This document shows, one piece after another, positions 7,982-18,232 of a DNA stretch of 64,000 bases. Source of the DNA: Cupriavidus sp. D384. GTDB lineage: Bacteria > Pseudomonadota > Gammaproteobacteria > Burkholderiales > Burkholderiaceae. Location of the stretch: contig NZ_BBQI01000093.1 in assembly GCF_001652915.1 (NCBI RefSeq), positions 111,649 through 175,648 on the forward strand. The letters run 5' to 3'. Position numbers and translations under genes: made by a program. The notes under the pieces were generated by a model that searched no databases, was not told the origin of the DNA, and worked only from the letters and a program-made list of their open reading frames with translations. Position 1 is the first letter of the stretch. Each line of letters begins with the position of its first letter.

Positions 7982-10900
7982 TTACGCCTCGCCCAGCATC
8001 TGCGCCACGGACGATGCCGTGGCGGCGGCCTTCTCGCCGATCAGTTGCTGCAGCGTGCGCAGCAGTTCGTCCTCGTTGAACGGCTTGCCCAGATACACGT
8101 TCACACCGATTTCCGCCGCATAGCGGCGATGCTTCTCGGCCGTACGCGACGTGATCATGACCAGCGGCATGTGGTTGGTGCGGGCATCGGCACGCACATT
8201 GCGCGTCAGGTCGAAGCCGTCCATGTTCGGCATCTCGATGTCGACGAGCATCGCGTCGGGCATCACTTCCTGCAGCTGACGCAGCGCGTCCACGCCGTCA
8301 CGGGCCAGCACCACCTGGTAGCCGGCACGCGTCAGCAGGCGCTGGCTGGCCTTGCGCACGGTCAGCGAATCGTCCACCACCATCACGGTCGGCTGGGTCA
8401 TCAGCCCCGGCACAGGCACTGCCGCACCAGCGTCGATGAATTCGGCCACCGCACCGGTCTGGCCGCCATGCTGCGGCGCGGCCAGCATCGGCGTGGCCGG
8501 TGACGTGGCGCCACGCTCGCGTTCCCAGCGCTGGGCCAGCACCACCGGGTTGTAGATCAGCACGATCTCGCCATCGCCCAGCGTGGTGGCGCCCGCAATG
8601 CCTTCCAGGCGCGCCAGGTGCGGGCCGATGTGCTTCACCACCACTTCGCGGTTGCCCAGCACGTCGTCCACATGCACGGCCACGCGTTCGGCACCCGAGC
8701 GCACCACCACCACCGGCGAATACTTGCGGCCCGACGCCATCGCGGCGGTTTCCTCAAGCAGCGCGCCGAAGTAGAAGAACGGCACCTCGATACCGGCCGC
8801 CGTGAAGCGGCCAGCGTTGTAGGCCTCCAGCAGCGGCTTCTCGCGCAACTGGTGAACCTGGTCGATCATGCCGCTCGGCATGGCGAACAGGCGCCCGCCC
8901 AGCGACACCAGCAGCACCTGCGTGATGGCCGTGGTCAGCGGCAGGTGCACCGTGAAGCTGGTGCCACGGCCGGCCTCGGTCGACAGCGTGATACGGCCGC
9001 CCAGCGCCACCGTTTCGGCACGCACCACGTCCATGCCCACGCCACGCCCCGCCAGTTCGGACACCGCATCGGCGGTCGAGAACCCCGGGGCGAAGATCAT
9101 TTCGGTCAGGCGGGCTTCGCTGGCATCCTCGTCGGGTGCCATCAGCTGGCGCGCCACGGCTCGCTCGCGAATGCGCTGCAGGTTCAGGCCGCCGCCGTCG
9201 TCGAAGAACGTCAGCACCACCTCGTTGCCTTCCTGCTGCACTTCCAGCGTCAGCGCGCCGGTGGCCGACTTGCCCGCCGCACGGCGCGCGTCGGCCGGCT
9301 CGATGCCATGCACCACGGCATTGCGGATCAAATGCTCGATCGGGCCGGCCATGCGGTCCAGCACCGAGCGGTCGATTTCCACGGTACCGCCCTTGATCAG
9401 CAGGCGCACTTCCTTGCCGGTCTCGGTGGCCGACTGGCGCGCCACGCGATACAGACGTTCGGCCAGCGCATCGAACTGCACCATGCGCGCCTGCATCAGG
9501 CCGCGCTGCAGGCCCCGCGTCAGCCGCGCCTGCTGCGCCAGGTCACCCGACGCGCGGTCAAAGCCGCGCTGCAGGTTCTGCTCCACGGTCGCCACGTCGT
9601 TCACCGACTCGGCCATCATGCGCGTCAGTTCCTGGAAGCGCGTGAAGCGGTCGAATTCCAGCGGATCGAATTCCTGGTTGTGCTGCTGATCGGCGATTCG
9701 CGACGCCATCTGCGTTTCGGCCTGGATTTCGATCTCGCGCAGCTGCATGCGCAGACGCGCGACGTTGTCGTTCAGTTCGCCAAGGTAGCTGCGCAGTGCC
9801 TCCAGCTCGCTGTCCAGACGGGCGCGCGTGGCGCTGACTTCGCCGGCGTCGTTGATCAGCGTGTCCAGCGCACGGGCCTGCACGCGCACCAGCGCCCGCT
9901 GCCGCTCGGCGTCGGTCGGCAAGGCGGCGGGAGCGGCCGGCATCAGCGGCGCCGCCGGCACGATCGCGTGCTGCGGTGCACCCTGCACAGCCGCCTGAGC
10001 AGATGCTTCCAGCACCGTCGCCGAAGCGGCTGCGCCGGCGGGTGCTGCCACCAGGCCGTTGACCACATCGGCATCGTCCACCGGCAGCAGGCGGCCGTTC
10101 TGCAGCGCATCCACGTGCGCCAGGATACGGTCGTACCAGGCATACAGCTTGCCGAACAGGTCCGGCGTCACGCGCTGGCCGCGCACGCTGGCTTCCAGCA
10201 GCGTTTCCATTTCATGGGCCGCCTGCCCCAGCGCCATGGCGCCGGCCATGCGCGCACTGCCTTTAAGCGTATGCAGGCCGCGCAGGATCAGGCCGCCGTG
10301 CTGCGCATCGTCCGGCGAGGCTTCCCACGTGCGCACCAGCTTGCCGAGATCGGGCAGCGCGCCATGGGCTTCTTCCAGGAAAATCTCGACCAGCGCCGGG
10401 TCCAGCGACGAGGCGTCGGTCGAGATGTCATCGGGTGGCGTATCGGGAGAATCCGGGCTGACGTGCGCCACGGCGATCGATTCATGGCGCGGCGCCGTTG
10501 GCATCGCGATCACCACGGCGTCCTGCACCGGGGTCACCGGCATCAGCGCCGGGACAGCCGGCGCCGAAACCGGCGGCAGCGACGTGATCGGCGTCAGCTT
10601 CACGGGCGGCAGTTCCGCCCGCGGGGCCTGCGCGTCAGCGTCGATCTCGGGCAGCGGCTGCGACACGGCCTGGTTCTGGCCGAACAGTTGCGACACCGAA
10701 CCTTCCTGCCCGGTGGACTGGGCCGCCGGCAGCGCCGCGCGCGGACGCACCAGCGCGCGTTCGCCAAAATCGTTCAGGTCGCGGCACAGCGATGCATCGG
10801 CATCGGGCCAGATGCCGGCGGCAAACTGGTGCAGCATCGCGCGCAGCCGGTCGACGGCAATGTCCAGCAGGCGGAAGTCGGCCGGATGCATGACCACGGG

Positions 10901-13900
10901 ATGGCGGCCCAGCAGCAACAGCAGATGTTCGAGCGCCTCGGCAATCTCGCGCACCGGCTCCAGGCCCACCGTCGACGCGCTGCCCTGCAGCGTGTGCGCC
11001 ACGCGCAGTGCCAGTTCGCTCGGGCACGGATGGTTCTCGTGCCGCCATTCGGACAGATCCGTCGCGAACTGCCGCAGCAGATCGTCGGCTTCCTGCAGAT
11101 AGACGTTGTAGAGCGCCAGGCCGATGCGAACCGGGCCGATGACCTTGTAGCCCTCGTCGTCGTCCGCCAGCCCGCCCGACAGGCGGAACGGCAGCACGTT
11201 GTCTTCGACCGGCTCGGGATCTGCCAGGTCGGCCTGACCGGCACTGTCTGCCGTTCCGGCCGGTTCGGTGATATCGATGCCGCCTGACAGGTCCACAGGC
11301 TCGGCGGACGACAACCGCGTGTGCACCGATGCCAGAGGCGCGGATGCCTGGGCCAGCAGTGCGTCCAGTGAATCGATCGACTCGGCCTGGCCTGCGCCTG
11401 TCGCCATGCCGCCCGGCTCGCGCAGCGCCTGCGCAGCGTCTACCAGCGGCGCGATCTCGCGCAGCGTCGACGGATCTTCCAGCAGGGCCAGCGCCCATTC
11501 GCGCAGCAGGTCGTGTGCCTGTTGCAGCAGGGCCGGCAGTTCGGGCACCGGCTCGCGCGCCTCGGCGATCCACAGGTTCATCACCTGCTCGACAGCCCAG
11601 GCGGCTTCGCCGTAACGGTTCAGGCCGACCATCCGGCTTGACCCCTTGAGCGTGTGGAACGCGCGGCGCATGCGGCTCAGCACGTCGGTATCGCCCAGGG
11701 CTTGCAGGCCGCCCGCCAGGTCCGTGGCGATATTGCCCAGCACCTCTTCGGCCTCGGCCAGGAAAATCTCCAGCAGTTCGGCGTCGATGGCGGCAGCATC
11801 GGCCGGCATCGGCGCCGCTGCGGGCGCTGCCGTCACCGGGGCCACGGCGGCCGGCAACGGGTCGGCCAGTGCTACCACCATGCGTTCGGCCGCCGATTCG
11901 CTACCGGCCAGCCAGGCGTGAAGCTGCGTGGTGGCCTCGGCGGCCTGCCGGCGCAGCGCGGCGTCGTCGTCGATGGCGGCCTGGTCGGCCACCGCCTGCA
12001 GCGCGGCCCGCAGCCGCTGGATCTCGGGGGAATCGGCATGGGCCGCCACACGGATGGCGTCCATCGCGGCACTGCGCGCCGCGCCCAGCGCGCCTTGCGG
12101 CACGGCATCCTGGCGTTGCGTGCGCAGCGCGAGCGGATCGTCGCCAGCAGCATCGTTCTGCTTGCGGCCAAATTCGAGCAGGTCGGCGAAGGCGTGCACG
12201 GCGCCCAGTTCGGCGGCGATATCCGACAGCTGATCGATACGCGCGGCGTGGTCGGTCGTTTCACGCAGCACGCCCAGCCGCGCCAGCACGGCACGCACCG
12301 ACGCCAGCGCAGCGTCGGTCTCGTCGTCGATGCCCTCTGGCAACGCGGCACTGCCATGGATACGTTCGATCGAGGCCAGCAGCGCGCCGAAGGCCTGCGC
12401 GGCGTCGTCGAGCGCGTTGCCCGCATCGGCCCGTGCCGCATTGCGGTCATAGGTATCGAGCCACGATTCACCGCTGTCCAGCTGGGCACGCACCTGCGCC
12501 ACGGCTTCGGTGCGCTGCGCCTGGGCACCGGCGGACTGAACCAGTTCGGCCAGCCAGGCAGGCGCCGCCGCATCAAGATCAGCCAGGCAGGCCGTCAGCG
12601 TCTCGCATCGCACGGCAAATTCGGCCGCCGATGCATGTCCGGATTTACCGTGGACGCGCCACGGCATGGCCAGGGCCCCCGCCAGGAACAGCGCCACGCC
12701 GCCCCGGCCCAGCGCCTCGCCCGCCGGCCGCTGGCCCGCGTAGGCCGCCGCTGCGGTCAGGCACTGCTGCAGCGCCGGCTGCGCCAGCGGCATGGCGGCC
12801 TCTGCCAGCGATGCCAGCGCAAGCTCCCAGCCCGACTGGTCGTCGGCGGCGGCCCGCTCGATGGCGGTGGCCGCATGCTGCAGGTTGCGCGTATCGATCG
12901 GATCGAGCCAGCCGTAGTAGCGCTGGCGGTAATCGGCCCGCGCCACCCTATGCGCCGGGTCCACGCGGTACGCCTGCAGGCTGCGCGCGATATCCACACG
13001 CAGCACCTGTACGGCGGCCTGCACCACGGGCGGGGTCGAATCTTCGGGGCCGTCCGGCGTCAGCCCGGTGCTGACCAGCAGGAAAATGGCGTCGTTGAGC
13101 AGCGCCTGCGGCACGCGCACCTGGCCTTGCAGGTACTGGCGCACCAGCAGGTGGGTTCGGGCGGCAAAGCGCTTGGCAAGCAGGTCGGACGGCAACAGGC
13201 CATGCGCCAGCGCGCGGAATACCATCGCCAGCGTGTGCCAGATGCCGCGATCGGGCGTGTCGGTGGTGCGGCGCGCGTCCTGCTCGTGGTTGCGCACGTC
13301 ATCGAGCGCCGACTGCAGCGGCAGCCAGGCCTCGCGCAGCAGCGACGTCTCGGTGCACGGCGTGGGCAGGCGCAGCGCCTTCAGCAACGCGGCCTCGAAG
13401 CGCTGGCGCGCACGCGTGACGGCCGACGCCGAGCGTGTGGGCAGCACGATGCCGGGCAGCGCCTGCAGGTCTTCCAGCCACAGGTCGGCCGGGTGCACGC
13501 GCTCTTCCTTCATCAGCGCCAGCGTGGCGGCATAGGGCTGGAACAGGCGCAGCGGGTCTTCCGCGTCGCCCGTCATCAGGTCGTCGACGTATTCGGCCAG
13601 TGCCTGCACGCCGGTGCGGAACACCGCCAGCATGGCGGCATCGGCGGCCACGGTGCCCGCGTCGACGGCTTCCAGCAGCCGGCGCTGCGCCTGGCAATAG
13701 GCATCCACCCCGCGCAGGCCCACGATATGCACGGCACCCGCAGCCTGGTGCAGATGCTGGCCGGCCAGGCGCAGCGACGTGGTGTCGCGGGCGCCCAGCG
13801 CTTCGGGCGTTTGCCGGATCTCGTCGACATAGTGGCCCAGCTCGGTCGCGGCGTCGTCCAGCGCGGTGCGCAGGCTTGGCGCCAGCCAGGCAAGCACCGA

Positions 13901-14014
13901 GAGGTCGCGCTGCGGCGCAGCCGGTACCCCGGCTGCAGCCGTATCCGGCGTGGCATGCGTTTGCGGCGCGGCCGTGGCGGCCTCGTCGCTGGTGAGGATG
14001 GAATTCAGGGACAT
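7982..14014 (-). CDS. pilL: Type IV pilus chemosensory hybrid histidine kinase PilL/ChpA
   Basis: Giant CheA-type kinase (2010 residues) of the Pil-Chp pathway, controlling twitching and surface responses. Three canonical histidine-phosphotransfer motifs are visible: H787 (FHTLKGSS), H1007 (AHTLQGSA) and H1248 (LHTLKGSA). A divergent Hpt-like segment lies near residues 87-100. Then follow the dimerisation region, an HATPase core (FFDDGGGL, GRGVGMDVV), a CheW-like domain and a C-terminal receiver (VVDDS, phosphoacceptor in LVDIEMPNMDG). Alanine/proline-rich linkers join the blocks. I prefer the ATG at 14014; a TTG at 14038 is also in frame. It is the last gene of the pilG-H-I-J-L operon, 38 bases after pilJ. 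No methylesterase or methyltransferase gene follows it. Confidence 0.95.
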   Translation of the reverse strand: MSLNSILTSDEAATAAPQTHATPDTAAAGVPAAPQRDLSVLAWLAPSLRTALDDAATELGHYVDEIRQTPEALGARDTTSLRLAGQHLHQAAGAVHIVGLRGVDAYCQAQRRLLEAVDAGTVAADAAMLAVFRTGVQALAEYVDDLMTGDAEDPLRLFQPYAATLALMKEERVHPADLWLEDLQALPGIVLPTRSASAVTRARQRFEAALLKALRLPTPCTETSLLREAWLPLQSALDDVRNHEQDARRTTDTPDRGIWHTLAMVFRALAHGLLPSDLLAKRFAARTHLLVRQYLQGQVRVPQALLNDAIFLLVSTGLTPDGPEDSTPPVVQAAVQVLRVDIARSLQAYRVDPAHRVARADYRQRYYGWLDPIDTRNLQHAATAIERAAADDQSGWELALASLAEAAMPLAQPALQQCLTAAAAYAGQRPAGEALGRGGVALFLAGALAMPWRVHGKSGHASAAEFAVRCETLTACLADLDAAAPAWLAELVQSAGAQAQRTEAVAQVRAQLDSGESWLDTYDRNAARADAGNALDDAAQAFGALLASIERIHGSAALPEGIDDETDAALASVRAVLARLGVLRETTDHAARIDQLSDIAAELGAVHAFADLLEFGRKQNDAAGDDPLALRTQRQDAVPQGALGAARSAAMDAIRVAAHADSPEIQRLRAALQAVADQAAIDDDAALRRQAAEATTQLHAWLAGSESAAERMVVALADPLPAAVAPVTAAPAAAPMPADAAAIDAELLEIFLAEAEEVLGNIATDLAGGLQALGDTDVLSRMRRAFHTLKGSSRMVGLNRYGEAAWAVEQVMNLWIAEAREPVPELPALLQQAHDLLREWALALLEDPSTLREIAPLVDAAQALREPGGMATGAGQAESIDSLDALLAQASAPLASVHTRLSSAEPVDLSGGIDITEPAGTADSAGQADLADPEPVEDNVLPFRLSGGLADDDEGYKVIGPVRIGLALYNVYLQEADDLLRQFATDLSEWRHENHPCPSELALRVAHTLQGSASTVGLEPVREIAEALEHLLLLLGRHPVVMHPADFRLLDIAVDRLRAMLHQFAAGIWPDADASLCRDLNDFGERALVRPRAALPAAQSTGQEGSVSQLFGQNQAVSQPLPEIDADAQAPRAELPPVKLTPITSLPPVSAPAVPALMPVTPVQDAVVIAMPTAPRHESIAVAHVSPDSPDTPPDDISTDASSLDPALVEIFLEEAHGALPDLGKLVRTWEASPDDAQHGGLILRGLHTLKGSARMAGAMALGQAAHEMETLLEASVRGQRVTPDLFGKLYAWYDRILAHVDALQNGRLLPVDDADVVNGLVAAPAGAAASATVLEASAQAAVQGAPQHAIVPAAPLMPAAPAALPTDAERQRALVRVQARALDTLINDAGEVSATRARLDSELEALRSYLGELNDNVARLRMQLREIEIQAETQMASRIADQQHNQEFDPLEFDRFTRFQELTRMMAESVNDVATVEQNLQRGFDRASGDLAQQARLTRGLQRGLMQARMVQFDALAERLYRVARQSATETGKEVRLLIKGGTVEIDRSVLDRMAGPIEHLIRNAVVHGIEPADARRAAGKSATGALTLEVQQEGNEVVLTFFDDGGGLNLQRIRERAVARQLMAPDEDASEARLTEMIFAPGFSTADAVSELAGRGVGMDVVRAETVALGGRITLSTEAGRGTSFTVHLPLTTAITQVLLVSLGGRLFAMPSGMIDQVHQLREKPLLEAYNAGRFTAAGIEVPFFYFGALLEETAAMASGRKYSPVVVVRSGAERVAVHVDDVLGNREVVVKHIGPHLARLEGIAGATTLGDGEIVLIYNPVVLAQRWERERGATSPATPMLAAPQHGGQTGAVAEFIDAGAAVPVPGLMTQPTVMVVDDSLTVRKASQRLLTRAGYQVVLARDGVDALRQLQEVMPDAMLVDIEMPNMDGFDLTRNVRADARTNHMPLVMITSRTAEKHRRYAAEIGVNVYLGKPFNEDELLRTLQQLIGEKAAATASSVAQMLGEA

Positions 14015-14052
14015 GACCAGTTCCGGTGCGGCCGTCAACGTACGGGCGGGCG

Positions 14053-16248
14053 TCAGGCGATCTTGAATCGCGACACCGAGTTACGCAGTTCTTCGGTCAG
14101 TGCGGTCAGCTGGCGCACCGACGTGGCCGTGTGGCGCGTGCCGGCCGTCGTTTGCGCGGTGACTTGCAGGATGCCTTCGATGTGGTGTGCCACGTTGGTG
14201 GCCAGGCCCGCCTCGTGCGAGGTGGTATGCGCGATCTGCTCGATCAGCTCGGCCAGCTGGCGCGACACGCGGCCGATCTCCACCAGTGCGGCACCGGCGT
14301 TGTCCGACAGCCGAGCACCTTCCACCACGCCCGCCGTGCTCTGCTCCATGGCGTGCACGGCGTCCTGTGTATCGGTCTGAATCGTGCGGATCAGCGCGCC
14401 AATCTGCTTGGTTGCCTCGCCCGAGCGTTCGGCCAGGCGCTGCACTTCTTCCGCCACCACCGAGAAGCCGCGGCCCGCTTCGCCTGCCGAAGCCGCCTGG
14501 ATGGCGGCGTTCAGTGCCAGCACGTTGGTCTGTTCGGTAATGTCCGAGATCAGCTCGACGATTTCACCGATCTCCTGCGACGATTCGCCCAGGCGCTTGA
14601 TCCGCTTCGAGGTTTCCTGAATCTGGTCGCGAATGTCGTTCATGCCCGCGATGGCGTTCTGCACGGCCTGCTGGCCCTGCTCGGCGGCGGACAGCGAGGC
14701 ACGCGCCACGTTGGCCGACTCCGCCGCGCCGCGCGACACCTGCGTGATGCGGTCCGCCATCTCCACCACCGACTCGCCGGTCTGGCGGATCTGGCGCGAC
14801 TGCTCTTCGGTCGTGGCCGCGAGCTGCACCGAGGTGTCCTGCACCTGCGACGAAGCGTGCTGCACCTGCCCGGCGGTCTGCTGCACGCGGCCCACCAGTT
14901 CCTTCAGTTCTTCCACCGTGTAGTTCACCGAGTCGGCAATGGCGCCGGTGATGTCCTCGGTCACCGTGGCCTGACGCGTCAGGTCACCGTCAGCGATGTC
15001 CTGCAGCTCGTTCATCAGCTGCAGAATGGCCTTCTGGGTGGCGTCGTTGTTGCGCTTTTCCTCCAGGCGGCGGGCTTCGGCTTCACGCTCGCGCGCCTCG
15101 GCTTCCAGCGCACGCACCCGCGAGTCGCGCAGGTACAGCGCGGCCAGCCCGGCCAGGCACAGCAGCGTGGCAATGGCCGACACCACCATGGCGCCAAATG
15201 TCCAGGGGCGGAACCGTGCGCCCTCGGCGTAGGCGGTCTGCAGTTCGGACAGCTCGCCGCGCAGCACCTCGTTGTCGTTGAAGATCTGCTGCTGCGCACG
15301 CTTGGCGGCGATCAGGCCGGGCAGGTTCTGCAGGATGGTCTGCGTGGTCTTCTGCACCGCCTCGAAACGCTGCGACAGCTGCTGGAGGTAGCTGCGCGTC
15401 TCGGCATCGCTGGCGGGCGCCAGGCGCAGCGCTTCGGAGCCGTTGGTCAGGCCGTCCAGCGTTTCGCGGAAGGTGTTGGTGTCCTTGCCCAGCAGAAACG
15501 CGGTTTCAGGATTGACGCCTTCGCCCGAGAGGAACTCGTTCAGGTTTTTACCCAGACGCTGCGTCAGCATCACCAGCTGCGCGGAAGCGGCCACCTCGCG
15601 GGTGTTCGAGCCAGCCTGCAGCTTGATGGCGGCCACCTGTTCGGCGGCTTCGAGCAGTTCGGGGTTCGACGCGTTGAAGATCTGCAGCGTCTGGCCGATC
15701 GTCGTCAGGATGGGCTGCTGGGCCAGTACGTCGGCCGCGCTCTTCTCCGAGCGCTTCCACGAGCCGAACGCCTTTTCGAGCAGCGGCTCGGCCGGGCCCG
15801 ACGTGGCGCGCACGTGCTTTTCGTCGCTGCCGTTCTGCAGCGCCAGCAGGTCGGCGGTCAGCTGTTCCTTGGACTGGCGCAGCTGCGTGAATGCCTGCGC
15901 ATTGCCGAGCAGCGCCACCGGCACCGCCTTGCCCAGACGCTGCGAGTGCATCAGCATGTTACCGGCGATCTCGATCTGGGCCGCGCCGTTGTTGGCCTGG
16001 CGGTTATCGAGATAGACCGATGCCAGCAGCGCCAGCAGCGACACCACCACGCCGCCGGTCAGCAACCGTTGCTGGGAAGAGAACGGCATGCGCGTCAGCC
16101 AGCCCGACATCATCTCCACCGGCGTCTGGCCCGCGCCACCCTTGCCTGCGCCGGCCTTGGCGAATACCGATGCGCGCGGCGCCGCCGCTTCGGCAGCGGC
16201 ACCGGCGGTAGCGGTGCGACGGCCCAGGCTGATCTTCTTGATTCCCAT
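14053..16248 (-). CDS. pilJ: Type IV pilus methyl-accepting chemotaxis protein PilJ
   Basis: Membrane chemoreceptor (731 residues) that feeds the Pil-Chp kinase. Membrane helices at about residues 61-80 and 351-373 bracket a large periplasmic sensor region with the repeated HSQRLGK / LTQRLGKNL pattern of PilJ sensor modules. A HAMP-like linker and a long coiled-coil follow. The signalling tip around residues 560-620 contains VLALNAAIQAA and GRGFSVVAEEV. The ATG at 16248 is preceded by GAGGG at good spacing. The unusually long cytoplasmic N-terminus (about 60 residues, Ala/Gly-rich) is typical of betaproteobacterial PilJ. It lies between pilI and pilL. Confidence 0.95.
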   Translation of the reverse strand: MGIKKISLGRRTATAGAAAEAAAPRASVFAKAGAGKGGAGQTPVEMMSGWLTRMPFSSQQRLLTGGVVVSLLALLASVYLDNRQANNGAAQIEIAGNMLMHSQRLGKAVPVALLGNAQAFTQLRQSKEQLTADLLALQNGSDEKHVRATSGPAEPLLEKAFGSWKRSEKSAADVLAQQPILTTIGQTLQIFNASNPELLEAAEQVAAIKLQAGSNTREVAASAQLVMLTQRLGKNLNEFLSGEGVNPETAFLLGKDTNTFRETLDGLTNGSEALRLAPASDAETRSYLQQLSQRFEAVQKTTQTILQNLPGLIAAKRAQQQIFNDNEVLRGELSELQTAYAEGARFRPWTFGAMVVSAIATLLCLAGLAALYLRDSRVRALEAEAREREAEARRLEEKRNNDATQKAILQLMNELQDIADGDLTRQATVTEDITGAIADSVNYTVEELKELVGRVQQTAGQVQHASSQVQDTSVQLAATTEEQSRQIRQTGESVVEMADRITQVSRGAAESANVARASLSAAEQGQQAVQNAIAGMNDIRDQIQETSKRIKRLGESSQEIGEIVELISDITEQTNVLALNAAIQAASAGEAGRGFSVVAEEVQRLAERSGEATKQIGALIRTIQTDTQDAVHAMEQSTAGVVEGARLSDNAGAALVEIGRVSRQLAELIEQIAHTTSHEAGLATNVAHHIEGILQVTAQTTAGTRHTATSVRQLTALTEELRNSVSRFKIA

Positions 16249-16303
16249 GGCAACCCTCTGTTCGTTCGTTTTCTGTTTGGTTCTTGTGATCGGGCCTCAG
16301 GCC

Positions 16304-16855
16304 TCAGGTCGCATCGCGACCGGCCTGCAGGAATGCCGGCGCATCCAGCAACTGACGGATATCCAGCACCTGCCAGTCGCGCCCCTCCCGGTCCGCGAAG
16401 GCGGCACCGCGCCAGGCCTCGGGTTCGGCGCCACCGGCCGGCGTCAGGTCCACCGCGTGCCGCAGGCCCACCACGCGCGTGGCGATGATGCCGCAGGCAC
16501 GTTCCACATGGCGCGACAGCACCACGATCTTGCTGCCCGGCTGCACCGGGGTCGGGCCGTCGCCGCAGAACATGCCGAAATCGATCACGCCCAGCAGGTT
16601 GCCCCGGGCGTTGACCAGGCCGCGATACCACGGCTGCGTCAGCGGCACGGCCGCCGGCGCGCGCATTTCGAGCACCTCGCCGGTGTCCATCAGCGGCAGC
16701 AGCCAGTTGCGCTGGCCCACCAGCACGCCCAGGTAGCTGTCGACGGCGGGCAGGTTGCGCGCCTCGCGCAGGCGCCGGGCCAGCATGGCCTGATAGTCAT
16801 GCAGGCGGGTCTGGCGAGTCTGGCGGGTTCGGATGTCTTGGCGCGGCGCGTTCAT
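16304..16855 (-). CDS. pilI: CheW-like coupling protein PilI
   Basis: A 183-residue CheW-domain adaptor that would couple PilJ to the PilL kinase. The middle contains VGQRNWLLPLMDTGEVLE and the RGLVNARGNLLGVIDFGMF segment, the usual CheW hydrophobic core. Position between pilH and pilJ in the canonical pilG-H-I-J-L order gives the name. The start at 16855 has only a weak ribosome site, so the first residues are less certain. A 123-base gap separates it from pilH. Confidence 0.9.
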   Translation of the reverse strand: MNAPRQDIRTRQTRQTRLHDYQAMLARRLREARNLPAVDSYLGVLVGQRNWLLPLMDTGEVLEMRAPAAVPLTQPWYRGLVNARGNLLGVIDFGMFCGDGPTPVQPGSKIVVLSRHVERACGIIATRVVGLRHAVDLTPAGGAEPEAWRGAAFADREGRDWQVLDIRQLLDAPAFLQAGRDAT

Positions 16856-16978
16856 GATCGGATACCAGTGAGACCTGGAAACCAGTGGTGAAACCAGTTG
16901 TCATGGCCGTGCGCGGGCGCCGCCGGCGTCCCCGACGGGACTCCCGCGCCCACTCCGGCCGCTAGGCTGCCGCGGCGC

Positions 16979-17347
16979 TCAGTGCGCCAGCGCGGCGATC
17001 TTCGAAAGCAGTTCCTCGCTGTCCACCGGCTTGACGATGTAGTCGGACGCGCCCTGGCGAATGCCCCAGATGCGATCCGTCTCCAGGCCCTTGCTGGTGC
17101 ACATGATCACGGGGATGTCCTTGAAGCGGTCGTCGCGCTTGATCGCGCGGGTGGCCTGGTAGCCGTTCTGGCCCGGCATCACCACGTCCATCAGGATCAG
17201 GTCGAAGGTTTCCGCCTCCAGGCGCGTCATGGCCTGTTCGCTGTTGCCGGCCACGGAGACCTTGAAGCCCTTCTTGCCGAGCAGGTCGGACATGAACAGG
17301 GCTTCGGTGGGCGAATCGTCGACGATAAGGATTTTGCTGATGGTCAT
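16979..17347 (-). CDS. pilH: Response regulator PilH (stand-alone receiver)
   Basis: A 122-residue single-domain CheY-like receiver. It has the VDDSPTE acidic pocket, the phosphoacceptor in LILMDVVMPGQNGYQ, and the KPVDSEEL lysine near the C-terminus. PilH usually tunes or drains phosphate flow for pilus retraction control. I start at the ATG at 17347 (MTISKILIVDDS) with AGGA upstream; the open frame extends 10 codons further with no sign of use. It lies 33 bases after pilG. Confidence 0.93.
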   Translation of the reverse strand: MTISKILIVDDSPTEALFMSDLLGKKGFKVSVAGNSEQAMTRLEAETFDLILMDVVMPGQNGYQATRAIKRDDRFKDIPVIMCTSKGLETDRIWGIRQGASDYIVKPVDSEELLSKIAALAH

Positions 17348-17380
17348 TGTTTCATTCCTGGATGCTTCGGGCGGCATGCG

Positions 17381-17875
17381 TCATGCCGCCACGGCCGTGC
17401 CCTCTTCCGGCACGCAGCCCGCCAGGCAGGTCTGGACCGCCTGCAGCAGGGCTTCGCGGGAAAACGGCTTGGCCAGATGGTTGTGCGCGCCGACGAGCTT
17501 GCCGCGCGAGCGGTCGAACACGCCGTCGCGGGACGACAGCATGATCACGGGGATGGCGTGGAAGCGCGGGCTTTTCTTGATCAGGGAGCAGGTCTGGTAG
17601 CCATCGAGCCGCGGCATGAGGATGTCGCAGAAGATGACGTCCGGATGCAGGTCGCCCACCTTGGCGAGCGCCTCGAAGCCGTCCTCGGCCAGCATGACCT
17701 GGAAGCCTGCCTGCGTCAGGAAGATTTCCGCCGTCCGGCGGATGGTGCTGGAGTCGTCGATCACGAGCACCTTCGCAGCGGCCTTGCGCGCTGTGGATGC
17801 CTCGCTGGCACCGGCAGTGCCGCCGGCGTTGACCCCATCGACAGACGTGTCTTGTTCTGTTTGAGTGACCCGCAT
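17381..17875 (-). CDS. pilG: Response regulator PilG (receiver)
   Basis: First gene of the chemosensory operon. The 164-residue protein has a short disordered N-terminus (about 35 residues rich in T, G, A and S) followed by a CheY-like receiver: VIDDSSTIRRTAE, phosphoacceptor in IFCDILMPRLDGYQ, and the lysine in HLAKPFSRE. PilG normally promotes pilus extension. The ATG at 17875 is preceded by GGGAA at 5-6 bases; an upstream in-frame ATG at 17950 gives a less family-like start. The operon promoter should lie in the 357-base gap upstream. Confidence 0.93.
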   Translation of the reverse strand: MRVTQTEQDTSVDGVNAGGTAGASEASTARKAAAKVLVIDDSSTIRRTAEIFLTQAGFQVMLAEDGFEALAKVGDLHPDVIFCDILMPRLDGYQTCSLIKKSPRFHAIPVIMLSSRDGVFDRSRGKLVGAHNHLAKPFSREALLQAVQTCLAGCVPEEGTAVAA

Positions 17876-18232
17876 CTTGTTCCCGCGACCCGCGTCCTGC
17901 GTAACACAACAGGCGTAGGCATTCACTTGAGAACTTCCGCACGGCGCCACGCATGGCGGACCGGCGGCCCCCGATTTTCAAATTCCCAGTCAAAAAATAC
18001 CCGGCAACCCGGCCGGTGGCGGCGCGCTTCTAGTCCGCGCCTGCCCGTTACTGCAATATTCTTGTGCCGCGGCACCCCGTCTTCAGCCTGCCAATGGCGG
18101 CGCGGCCGGACGGATGTTCAGTTTTGCCGCAGAGTGTGACAACTCGTGGGGGGGCCGTCAATCCGGACACCCCGGCGTCACCGGCCGTTCTGTCGCTTTG
18201 GCGCGACGCACGGCCATTTCCGGACGATGGCC
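17876..18232. other. Intergenic region upstream of pilG
   Basis: No convincing gene in these 357 bases. On the minus strand, upstream of pilG, there is an AT-richer patch near 17985-18000 with a TTGACT hexamer, but no good -10 at the right distance. The leader for the pil operon and the end of the rubredoxin transcript must both lie here. Confidence 0.5.

Noticed and set aside
8618..16488. Several 800-900-codon plus-strand open frames across pilL and pilJ
   Set aside because: Shadows of the minus-strand chemosensory genes; composition is biased and no motif is recognisable.
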